Source of the DNA: DASVEG01 sp035540495
GTDB lineage: Bacteria; Actinomycetota; Acidimicrobiia; Acidimicrobiales; CADCTF01
Reading direction: 5' to 3'
Assembly: GCA_035540495.1 (NCBI GenBank)
Contig: DATLGL010000033.1
Span: 1 to 64,000, forward strand
Length of the DNA stretch: 64,000 nt
Part shown: one piece after another, positions 1-7,137 of the stretch
How the letters are laid out: the number at the start of each line of letters is the position of its first letter
How positions within the stretch are numbered: the stretch's first letter is position 1
Position numbers and translations under genes: made by a program
The notes under the pieces: generated by a model
Told to the model about the DNA's origin: nothing
What the model saw: the letters and a program-made list of their open reading frames with translations, nothing else
The model's database searches: none

Positions 1-93
1 CAATGGCGCTGTCCCCCGGGTTGGCCGGCGTCTGGTTGGCACCGACACCGTCCCGCCCGGGGGACACGCGCACGTGGATCACATCAACGAGGT

Positions 94-139
94 GGAGACT
101 TTCGATGGCCACGAACGGGGACTTTCACATGGCCACGGA
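94..139. repeat. Direct repeat pair resembling an insertion-sequence end
   Basis: Two near-identical units occur back to back: GGAGACTTTCGATGGCCACG at 94-113 and GGGGACTTTCACATGGCCACG at about 117-137. Multiple short repeats of this kind (GACTTTC..ATGGCCA) are typical of the ends of IS21-type elements in actinobacteria, judging from memory of such termini. No transposase is visible, because the window starts 93 bases to the left. Bases 1-224 otherwise hold no reading frame I can support. The IS assignment is inference; the repeat itself is seen directly. Confidence 0.4.
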
Positions 140-224
140 CATCGTTCGGAGCGCTCTACGCGCCGATCTCCGGGAGGTAGATCCGGCGACAGCGACGAGA
201 TCTCGTGCGGTCGCCAGAAGCCCT

Positions 225-1028
225 CTACCCGAGCTGGTGGTGAAGGGCTTCATAAAGCAGCAATGCAGCTGCGTGACCGATGTTGAGAGAATCAGCGCGG
301 CCGAGCATCGGGATGCGAACGACGACATCAGCCGCTTGCCGCCAGTCCTCCGACAGGCCTTGGCGTTCGCTGCCGACGACCACGGCCGTCGGGCCGCGCA
401 TCGAGAAGTCGCGGTAGTGGCGATGCGCGGCGGGGTCCGCCGCCACGATCGTCATTCCCTGCGATCGAACCCACGCGACAGCGTCTGATGGCGATGCCTC
501 GACTATCGGCATGGAGAAGATCGTTCCCATGCTGGCCTTGATGGCTTGAGGATGCAGGACACGTGCGCGCGGAGTGGTGACGATGACGGCGTCCGCGCCG
601 GCGCCGTCGGCGCATCGAATGAGGCTCCCGACGTTGCCGGCCATCTCCGCTCCGTCGACGACAAGCACGCGGGCTCGCTCGCTGACGAGAAGCGAGCCCA
701 GCTGCCAGTCGGCGAGCTGAACAACCGCGGCGACGCCGTCGGGTCCGTCGCGGGTGGCGAGGCGCCCCATGAGCCGCCGACTCACGGACCACACCCGTAC
801 ACCGCGACGCGCGACGGCGTCGAGGGCCGCGAGGGTGGCGGCGCCTCGGATGAGCTCCGGGCACACGAACGCGCAGATCACGGTTGCGGGGCTGGCTAGC
901 GCGCGGCTGAGCGCCCATGTGCCCTCAATCGCAGCGATGCGGTCCTGCGAGACGGTGCGGCGCGCAGCGAGGTACTGCTTCACGTTGGGGTGCCCCGGGC
1001 CGGCTGTCGGCCAGGAGGGTTGTTCCAC
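225..1028 (-). CDS. TrmH/SpoU-family RNA 2'-O-methyltransferase
   Basis: A 267-residue SPOUT-class enzyme expected to transfer methyl from S-adenosylmethionine to a ribose 2'-OH in tRNA or rRNA. The three SPOUT motifs are visible: NVGSLIRCADGAGA at residues 132-145 with the catalytic Arg138, GSERQGL at 219-225, and IPMLGRADSLNIGHAAA at 239-255, which forms the knotted cofactor site. Residues 15-110 form a substrate-binding-like N-terminal part. The GTG start at 1028 is chosen because AAGGGAG lies about 10 bases upstream. The open frame continues upstream to 1571, but that part is antisense to the neighbouring HEAT gene and reads as low-complexity, so it is excluded. The exact RNA target cannot be told. 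Confidence 0.88.
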   Translation of the reverse strand: MEQPSWPTAGPGHPNVKQYLAARRTVSQDRIAAIEGTWALSRALASPATVICAFVCPELIRGAATLAALDAVARRGVRVWSVSRRLMGRLATRDGPDGVAAVVQLADWQLGSLLVSERARVLVVDGAEMAGNVGSLIRCADGAGADAVIVTTPRARVLHPQAIKASMGTIFSMPIVEASPSDAVAWVRSQGMTIVAADPAAHRHYRDFSMRGPTAVVVGSERQGLSEDWRQAADVVVRIPMLGRADSLNIGHAAALLLYEALHHQLG

Positions 1029-1113
1029 TGTGGTGCGACTCCCTTGCTCAGGGCAGGAGGTCGCACGCGTCAGCCCAGGCCTACGACGTTGCAGGCGCTG
1101 ACGCGTCGTGTCT

Positions 1114-1151
1114 CCCGCCGCTTCCTCCGACGTTGGGGTGGAAGCGGCGGG
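1114..1151. promoter_or_regulatory. Strong 12-bp hairpin between divergent genes
   Basis: Perfect inverted repeat: cccgccgcttcc at 1114-1125 and ggaagcggcggg at 1140-1151, with a 14-base loop. It lies between the divergently transcribed TrmH gene (start 1028) and HEAT gene (start about 1314), where no terminator is needed. It could be an operator or a leader structure of either gene. There is no T-tract on either side. Confidence 0.5.
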
Positions 1152-1313
1152 CACCAGTTGGGGCTGGCACGCCTCGCGTTTCGTGGTCTGACTCGGCCAC
1201 GACGCCGACCGTACGGTGGCGGGGTCCGACGCGCACGCGAATTCCGGGAGGTGCGCGGCACCCGAGTGACTATTCAGGTGCCGGTGGATGGCCGCCCTGC
1301 TGTACTCGAGGTG

Positions 1314-1730
1314 ATGGGGAAGCTTGACCGGGCGACGGCTGTCGCCATCGACCGTGTGGGGGTTGGCCTGCCCGTGCACGGGGAGCGCCGCACCAGAGAA
1401 CAGGTGGAGGGCTTTCTGGCTCTCACCTATCACGACGACCCCCAGGTTCGGCAGGTAGCCGTGCGCAACCTCTGCCCGTGCCACGTCCAGGGCGACGTTC
1501 CTGCAGTGTGGGATCGCCTCCTCGAGATGACCGGCGACGAAGACGACGGGGTCCGCCATGACGTGCTCCACACCCTCGTCGACGGATCCCCACGAAGGCT
1601 CCGACTAGCGGTCGTCGACGCCCTCGAGCAGATGGTGAAGGACCGCAGCATCCGACGGAGTAGACGACGCTTCGCCCAGGACGCACTTCGCCGCTACCAC
1701 CGCACCGGCCAACTCGACCCGCACGCCTGA
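1314..1730 (+). CDS. HEAT-repeat protein with CPCH motif
   Basis: A 138-residue protein (from this start) made of HEAT-like helical repeats. Residues 33-120 contain the characteristic pieces YHDDPQVRQVAVRNLCPCHV (C54, C56, H57), VWDRLLEM, VRHDVLHTLVDGSPR and VVDALEQM. Small single-domain HEAT proteins with a CPCHV motif are known in several bacterial phyla without an assigned function; the Cys/His trio could bind a metal. The start is uncertain: GTG at 1266 (with GGGAGG 13 bases upstream) and GTG at 1404 are also in frame. Divergent from the TrmH gene. Two other Cys-bearing HEAT proteins occur in this window (20864 and 29262), but their cysteine arrangement differs. Confidence 0.75.
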   Translation: MGKLDRATAVAIDRVGVGLPVHGERRTREQVEGFLALTYHDDPQVRQVAVRNLCPCHVQGDVPAVWDRLLEMTGDEDDGVRHDVLHTLVDGSPRRLRLAVVDALEQMVKDRSIRRSRRRFAQDALRRYHRTGQLDPHA

Positions 1731-1887
1731 CCCCGCCGCGCCTTACGACATCTCGGATGCCGCGCGTCCTGTCGTCTTCTGCGGCGACTCGCCCGGTTCC
1801 AAGGGGCACGCGGTTTGGCTGCCTGCGCGCCTGGGAAGCGTTGAACCACCTCGGAGGCGGAACCCGCCCCGCCGATCGGGGGGTCAT

Positions 1888-1923
1888 GAACGGGCCGCCT
1901 CTCCCGCCAGAGGCGGCCCGTTC
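1888..1923 (-). terminator. Hairpin terminator after response regulator
   Basis: Perfect 15-bp stem (arms 1888-1902 and 1909-1923, sequence gaacgggccgcctct and its complement) with a 6-base loop, starting at the base next to the stop codon of the response-regulator gene at 1924. The stem is extremely GC-rich and no long T-run follows, as is usual in actinobacteria. It could also serve transcription from the HEAT gene on the plus strand, which ends at 1730. Confidence 0.7.
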
Positions 1924-2277
1924 CTATTCCGGCGACTCCCCTTCGAGGGCCGCGACGAGCACGGCGAGGCCGTCGCCCTTGGTGATGTAGGCGTCCGCCC
2001 CAACCTCGAGCGCCGCCGTGTGCGCATCCTCAATCGAGGAGAACATCACGATCCGCGCCCCGGGCAGCAGCCGACGCAGCCCTGGCAGCGCTTCGAGTCC
2101 GGTCATCTCCGGCATCATCCCGTCGAGCACCACCGCGTCGGGCTCGAGAGCTGCGGCCAACCCGACTCCTTCCCGCCCATCGGCGGCTTCATCGATCACC
2201 TGATGGCCGGCCCGCTCGACAGCAGCGCGCACCATCAAGCGCATATCTGCACTGTCATCGACGATAAGCACCCGCAC
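1924..2277 (-). CDS. Single-domain response regulator (receiver only)
   Basis: A 117-residue CheY-like receiver domain without an output domain. Key residues are present: the acidic pair D7-D8 (VLIVDDSADM), the phosphoacceptor D52 (VVLDGMMPEMTG), S80/S81 at the usual Thr/Ser switch position and K100 (YITKGDG). The GTG start at 2277 follows GGAGGAGGT with 6 bases spacing; an upstream GTG at 2310 is less likely. No histidine kinase lies nearby, so the partner is unknown. It likely acts through protein-protein contacts, as in chemotaxis, stress partner-switching or phosphorelays. Followed directly by a strong hairpin. Confidence 0.9.
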   Translation of the reverse strand: MRVLIVDDSADMRLMVRAAVERAGHQVIDEAADGREGVGLAAALEPDAVVLDGMMPEMTGLEALPGLRRLLPGARIVMFSSIEDAHTAALEVGADAYITKGDGLAVLVAALEGESPE

Positions 2278-2471
2278 CCGAAGACCTCCTCCGCATTGGA
2301 ATCGGCACACCTAGCCGAAACCGGAGGATCTGGACGAAGCCACCGCAGAACGACCCGGCCGCGCTACATGCGAGTGGGCCGGATGACCCGTTCCTGAAGA
2401 TTGCTCAAGTTCTTCTCGTTCAGTGGCCGACGTTGCGGCAGAGCGTTGCGATGGCGCTGGGGAGGAAGAAC

Positions 2472-2621
2472 GTGGGGACCAAGCGGGACGACGACGGCGC
2501 GTCGCTCGTGGAGTATGCGCTCCTCGTCGCGCTGATCAGCCTCGTATGCGTCGCCGCCGTGAGCTTCCTCGGCGCAGCAGCCTCACCCAGCCTCTCCCAG
2601 GTCGGCTCGACGCTCAACTAG
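2472..2621 (+). CDS. Flp/Fap-type pilin (class IVb prepilin)
   Basis: A 49-residue prepilin. A short charged leader (VGTKRDDDG) ends in Gly just before ASLVEYALLVALISLVCV, the classic TadV/prepilin-peptidase cleavage site with conserved Glu at mature position +5, followed by one hydrophobic helix and a short Ala/Ser tail. The GTG start at 2472 follows GGAGGA by 5 bases; upstream in-frame ATGs at 2433 and 2451 would give a longer leader. The mature product would be the major subunit of a Tad pilus. No other tad genes are in the window, so this is an orphan copy here. Confidence 0.85.
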   Translation: MGTKRDDDGASLVEYALLVALISLVCVAAVSFLGAAASPSLSQVGSTLN

Positions 2622-2704
2622 CTCTCGCCGTGACCCGCCTCGCGCGAGAACTGCGGCGGCCGTGTACAGGCGAACGCTAGGGCACTTCCTCGGGCCGCTC
2701 CCCT

Positions 2705-3763
2705 CTAGCCGCTGCCAAGGGCCGCATCAACCAGTTGACCTGTCAACTCGTCGTGCAAGCCGTCTCCACCGGGCCCGTTGGTCATCACCGCGACAGCCAG
2801 GCGCTTCGAGGGCACGACGCTCAGGGTGTTGTGACGGCCACCGTCCTTTTCGAGAATGCGGTGGCCCCTGCTGTCGAAGCCGCGCCACCCCAAGCCTTGG
2901 AACGCGCCCCCAGAGGCCGGCTCCGACGATGCTGAGGCTCCGGGCTCGAGGACTGCGGCGAGAGCCGCCTCGCTGAGTATCCGGCGACCGTTGGGCGCAA
3001 CGCCGTCGAAGAAGATGCGTCCGAGATCTACTAGCGCTCGCGCCGTGCCCCACAGTGTCAAACCACACGGTGCGCCCGAGCGCCATGCCGGGTAGATCTC
3101 CTCCACACGGAAGAGCTGTCCAGCTTCGTCGCGTCGGAAGAGGGCGACCCTGTCTGCATCGACCGGACGGTGGTACGGGACATCGATCGCCTCGATGCCA
3201 GCAGGGTCGAGCAGCAGCTCACACAGCGCTGCCTCCCACGTGGTCCTGGTCAATCGCTCGGTCACGTACGCGAGCACCACATAACCAGGGTTCGAATAGG
3301 AGTACACCTCTCCCGGCTGAGCGGCGAGACGAGCCGAGGCCAGGCTCTCGACGAGCAACTCCCGGCAGTCGTCGCCGGCGCCCGCATCAGCGATCCCGGT
3401 CGGCGGCGGCCCCATCGGCGGAAGACCAGCGGTATGCGACAACAATTGACGGATCGTGATCCGATCCGCGGCGTCACCAGCGATGCGGACGCCGGGGATC
3501 GTCGACGCGACCGTCGCCCGCAGGTCCAGCAGGCCGCGATCGGCCAGGATCAACACCAAAGCCGCGGTCATGACCTTGGTGACTGACCAGACCGGAAAGA
3601 GATCTTCGGGACGAACATGACGCTCAGGGTCGAGCTCCGCACGGCCAGTCGCGCACTCGATCATGGTCCCGTCATCGAAGACAGCCAACGAGAGGCCCGG
3701 GACCTCAATGCCGGCGACAGCTGTCTCCAACATCGACTCGACGCGGTCAGCTGACAGCGACAT
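2705..3763 (-). CDS. Serine hydrolase, beta-lactamase / class C PBP fold
   Basis: A 352-residue member of the beta-lactamase-like serine hydrolase family (class C penicillin-binding protein / esterase EstB type). The nucleophile motif SxxK is S60-V-T-K63, the second motif is Y156-S-N158 (YxN), and a region near the C-terminus (EKDGGRHNT) occupies the place of the usual HxG/KTG strand. No signal peptide is seen, so a cytoplasmic esterase or peptidase is more likely than an antibiotic-hydrolysing enzyme. The ATG at 3763 is preceded by AAAGGTGA; the frame is open further upstream but that part has no family similarity. A second member of the family is at 14020. Confidence 0.85.
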   Translation of the reverse strand: MSLSADRVESMLETAVAGIEVPGLSLAVFDDGTMIECATGRAELDPERHVRPEDLFPVWSVTKVMTAALVLILADRGLLDLRATVASTIPGVRIAGDAADRITIRQLLSHTAGLPPMGPPPTGIADAGAGDDCRELLVESLASARLAAQPGEVYSYSNPGYVVLAYVTERLTRTTWEAALCELLLDPAGIEAIDVPYHRPVDADRVALFRRDEAGQLFRVEEIYPAWRSGAPCGLTLWGTARALVDLGRIFFDGVAPNGRRILSEAALAAVLEPGASASSEPASGGAFQGLGWRGFDSRGHRILEKDGGRHNTLSVVPSKRLAVAVMTNGPGGDGLHDELTGQLVDAALGSG

Positions 3764-4385
3764 CGCTTCGCTCACCTTTGTGGTCGGCCACTTCGCACAC
3801 AGCCTGCCGGATCGCTCCCGTCTGACGCCCGCACCCTGCAGTTCATGAGCGAGCCCGCTTCGTGGGATCGGTCGCAGCACACCAGCGCACATCGCCGTCG
3901 CTCGGTACGGAGAACCGGACGAAGTCGGCTGCGTCCCTTGCAAACCCCGGTCGCGCGCCGCGGTCGGAATCAGCGAAATCGCGCTACCGCGACGTGCTCG
4001 GGGACAAGCTGTCGTGACAGAAGGACGACATTGGGCAGGCCGCTCTTCGGCTCCCTCATTCCGACACCGAGTTGTGCTGACGACGGGCACGGTTTCGCCC
4101 GAACCGGTGCGCGGCGGGACATTTCCGTCGCGCTAGACGTTGACGCGAGGCGTCGATCCGTCGTGCTCGCCCGAGGAGCGGCGGCGCTTTGCCTTCGGAA
4201 GAGGGGATCGTCTGTCACATTGACGCCGCTGGGGTCGACACCCACGCCGCGGTTGCATGAAGCGAAGTCGTCGTCATCCGCGGGAGCGGTCACTGACACG
4301 ACGCGAAGCAGTACGGGGCCTTCCGCGACGCGCCCGCCGGTTTGGCTCCGCCGGCTGCGGTAAGTCGGCGCGCACTCGGATGGCG
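3764..4385. other. Intergenic stretch with no supported gene
   Basis: About 620 bases between the hydrolase start and the protease stop. Open frames on both strands (for example 3970-4410 minus and 3845-4363 plus) are low-complexity Arg/Ser/Pro translations without recognisable domains or good ribosome sites. Promoters for the hydrolase should lie in the first 100 bases. I see no clear hairpin or repeat. Confidence 0.5.
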
Positions 4386-5327
4386 TCAGTCTGACGATGC
4401 CGGGATACATCTGGCGTCTGCGCCGAACGGAGGCACGTCCGCGGCCAACGGCGCGGTCTCGAGTGTGAACCTCATCCCCAGAACCTGCTCCGCTCGGGTC
4501 AACCCGACCACGATGCGCGACTGGTAGTGCGGACCGGTGACCGATGCGACCGCGCGACCCGAGCTGTCGATGATCGGGCCACCCGAGTCGTTCTGTGACA
4601 ACGCGTAGGTGCCGGTCACGACATCATCGTGCAGAGCCGAGGAGCCAACCCCGGTCCGAGCCGGGACGAGCGATGCGCCGGTCTCTCGGTTGAAGCCCGT
4701 GAGATTGCCGGCACCGTAGACATGCACTTGCTCGGATGAGGACAACGGCTCAACGCGCAGCGCCGTTGGACCGCCGAAGTGGCACACCGCAGGATCGACG
4801 ACCACGCCGCGATCGAGTTCGATGAGACCGAAGTCCATGTAAGCCGGCAGCCCGGGCGCCGGCGCGAGGGTCGGGTCGCTCTGCGCGGCATACACGACCC
4901 GCCCGATCCGCGAGCCGGGGATCGCGCCGTCTCGCCCGATCACGGTGAGGTGCACCACCGGGCCACTCGCCGGATCGTGCACCTCTTCGGGTTCCGTCTG
5001 CGTTGTGAACAGGCAATGCCCGGCGGTGGCGATGTAGGTGCCGCTTCGATGGGAACGTGACCCGCCCGGCGCTGGCCTCCCGCGGAAGACGAAGGACAGG
5101 GTGCACGGGTTGTACCACGAAGCTCCGTCGTTACCTGTCGACGTCGAATTCGCAGTTGAGGGAAGCTCGACGTGGAACGCCATGCCAGGTCGCACGAGCG
5201 GCGTGGCCGGCCTCGCATCGGCCGGTGACGTCCACAGCGCGGCGGCCAGGAGCGCGGCGGCTCCTCCGGAGACGCCCCAGGGTCGCCGGCGCTTGATGGC
5301 GGGTCGCGTCGCTGCCGTCCGCTTCAT
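4386..5327 (-). CDS. Secreted trypsin-like serine protease (S1 family)
   Basis: A 313-residue exported protease. The N-terminus has a basic start (MKRTAATRPAIKRRR) and a hydrophobic stretch ending near ADARPA at about residue 40, giving a signal peptide. The catalytic triad is visible: H104 in TAGHC, D165 in YMDFGLIEL, and S248 in QNDSGGP. Here Asn246 replaces the usual Gly of the GDSGGP signature. Cysteines at 75/105 and 182 onward could form disulphides. The ATG at 5327 is preceded by GAGGAGGAACC. Stands alone; the gene upstream on the same strand ends at 5699 with a possible small broken gene in between. Secreted proteases of this type process or degrade extracellular proteins. Confidence 0.9.
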   Translation of the reverse strand: MKRTAATRPAIKRRRPWGVSGGAAALLAAALWTSPADARPATPLVRPGMAFHVELPSTANSTSTGNDGASWYNPCTLSFVFRGRPAPGGSRSHRSGTYIATAGHCLFTTQTEPEEVHDPASGPVVHLTVIGRDGAIPGSRIGRVVYAAQSDPTLAPAPGLPAYMDFGLIELDRGVVVDPAVCHFGGPTALRVEPLSSSEQVHVYGAGNLTGFNRETGASLVPARTGVGSSALHDDVVTGTYALSQNDSGGPIIDSSGRAVASVTGPHYQSRIVVGLTRAEQVLGMRFTLETAPLAADVPPFGADARCIPASSD

Positions 5328-5444
5328 GGTTCCTCCTCGTGGGGTGGGTTCGGGCGATGTTGAGCCTCAGGGTGCTCGGCTGTTTGGTGGTGCAGACGGG
5401 TGCGCGGCGCGTTTGAACGGGCGTCGCTCGGGACATCCACGGGT

Positions 5445-5660
5445 TCACCACCGCCCGATCTGATTCTCGTACCGGACCTCGAAGCCGCCTCGATCGTGCC
5501 GAAGGACCAGAACGCTTCGTACTGGTGGCGCGAGAAGCCGATCCGGTTGCACAGCTCGTCGACGCAGCGCGGAGCCCAGGTGCCTTCCACCCACGACAGC
5601 AGGCAGCGGGACGCGACACCGGCATCGAGACCCGCCGACCAGTGCGCGCCCGCGGGAACC
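5445..5660 (-). pseudogene. Possible small broken gene (frameshifted)
   Basis: Between the PaaK-like gene and the protease, one frame on the minus strand reads as convincing protein with GC-rich third positions (pieces such as SWVEGTWAPRCVDELCNRIG and HQYEAFWSFGTIE, about 5640-5490), then loses quality; a one-base shift near 5487 lets it continue as GFEVRYENQIGRW to a stop at 5445. No good start codon is seen. It may be a remnant of a small, possibly secreted Cys-containing protein or a sequencing error in a real one. I do not recognise the family. Confidence 0.3.
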
Positions 5661-5698
5661 GCGGCGGGCTGGGACTGGCTGCGAGGGTTCCGGGTTGG

Positions 5699-7090
5699 TC
5701 ATGTGAGCGGGACGAACCGGCGGAGCTTCGCCGTCTCCGCGTGCCGCGGAAGCTGACCGCAGCGGGTCACCGTCACGTCCGGGTTGTCGAGACCTGCGCG
5801 CGCGAGGGCAGACGTCAGATCGGTGGCAATGACATCCATCTCCACGTCACCGACGGCGGCGATGACGACGTCGGCTCCGCGCGGCGTCTGTCGCACCTGG
5901 TACTCGACGATCGCCGAGTGGGCGGACAGCACGGCGCGGAAGGTGTGTGGATGGACCTCGGCGCCCACGCGGTAGTGGAACCAGTCGTCTCGTCGCCCGG
6001 TAACGGACAAGACCCTGCGCCCGGGGAGCGGTCCCGGGTTCGGTCCCGGGTCGAGCACGACCTCGTCGGTGAGTTCGTAGCGGATGAGTGGCAGCGCGTA
6101 GCTGAAGATGTTCGTGATGAGCAGCGCCGAGCTCGGCACGCCGGCGGCGACGGGTTCACCATCCGGACCGACCGGCTCGTACACACCGTCGTCCTCGACG
6201 AGGTGCATGCCGCCGTTGACGTTGTTCCAGGCGGTCATGTAGGCCTCGGTTGCCGCGTACTCCTCGGTCACCGCGTCTGTGAGGTATGACCGCATCGCTT
6301 CCCGCGCCTCCGGGAGGAGCGGCTCAGCGCTCGTCGTGACTCGCCGCGGGCGCACATCGAGCCGGCCGTCGCGCGCTTCGAGCGCGAGACGATGCCCGAT
6401 CGACGGGTAGGTGCAAAGTACGTCGGGACGGATGGCGTTGAGCGCCTCGACGAGCTCCGCGATCGAACTCGACGCGGAGAGGTAGTGCCAGCCTCCGTCG
6501 CCGTAGAGCCATCGCCAGACGGCACTGACGTGGAACGGCGACGTGGACATGATCCGGACGCGAACGGGCGTCGGCAAGCCCCCTTCGACGGCTGCCTGCC
6601 ACGCCCAGTAGCGATCCATGGCTGCGACGAAGTCCGGGACCTGCGCGTGCTCTCCGACTGCGGTGTCATGGAGGAACACGCCCCTCGTTCCCGTCGATCC
6701 GCCCGACGCGAGCACGCCATAGCGGTCGTGGAGGAGCCCCCACTCGCCGCGGCGGAGCCGGTCGAGGTGCTCGTTCGCGTCCCGCAGGGTCAGTCGCCGG
6801 TCCGTGACGATCTCATCCCAGTTCGCCATCAGGTCGGCCTTCGTCATCGGCGGGATCATCGTCAGGTCGTCACCGGAGACAGCATCGACGTCGACGTGAG
6901 CGAGGCGACGGGCGTGCCATGGCGAGTGCTCTTTCGCGTAGGCGAGCAGGGCCCGGACTCGGCGGTCACGGCGGAGATGCTGTAGCTCGATCGGCTCGAG
7001 GATCTGCTCGATGCCCGCCGTCATGAGCTGCGGACTGTCCCAGAACCCGACGGTGGGCGGGTTCTCACGTTCGGTCTCGATCGCGTTCAC
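5699..7090 (-). CDS. PaaK-like adenylate-forming enzyme (phenylacetate-CoA ligase family)
   Basis: About 463 residues. The AMP-binding loop ASGGSTGTRGVF, the TSAEPLL segment, the EEYAATEAY motif in place of the usual YG(M/A)TE, and LPLIRYELTDEV followed by GRRDDW match the phenylacetate-CoA ligase / coenzyme F390 synthetase group, which activates a carboxylate as an acyl-adenylate and often transfers it to CoA. The substrate cannot be told from sequence. The start is uncertain: GTG at 7090 is the first plausible codon after the upstream gene ends at 7138, but its ribosome site (GGAGGAG) is about 25 bases away. It follows the TPR/STAND pair on the same strand, so it may be their regulatory target. 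Confidence 0.75.
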   Translation of the reverse strand: MNAIETERENPPTVGFWDSPQLMTAGIEQILEPIELQHLRRDRRVRALLAYAKEHSPWHARRLAHVDVDAVSGDDLTMIPPMTKADLMANWDEIVTDRRLTLRDANEHLDRLRRGEWGLLHDRYGVLASGGSTGTRGVFLHDTAVGEHAQVPDFVAAMDRYWAWQAAVEGGLPTPVRVRIMSTSPFHVSAVWRWLYGDGGWHYLSASSSIAELVEALNAIRPDVLCTYPSIGHRLALEARDGRLDVRPRRVTTSAEPLLPEAREAMRSYLTDAVTEEYAATEAYMTAWNNVNGGMHLVEDDGVYEPVGPDGEPVAAGVPSSALLITNIFSYALPLIRYELTDEVVLDPGPNPGPLPGRRVLSVTGRRDDWFHYRVGAEVHPHTFRAVLSAHSAIVEYQVRQTPRGADVVIAAVGDVEMDVIATDLTSALARAGLDNPDVTVTRCGQLPRHAETAKLRRFVPLT

Positions 7091-7137
7091 GACCGGGAGG
7101 CGTGAGATTGACGACTCCTCCGTGAGACAGGTGATAC

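Noticed and set aside
1029..1571. N-terminal extension of the TrmH frame up to 1571
   Set aside because: Low-complexity Arg/Ser/Pro translation antisense to the HEAT gene; a good ribosome site supports GTG 1028.
3845..4410. Open frames on both strands in the hydrolase-protease gap
   Set aside because: No domains, poor composition and no ribosome sites; typical chance frames in GC-rich DNA.
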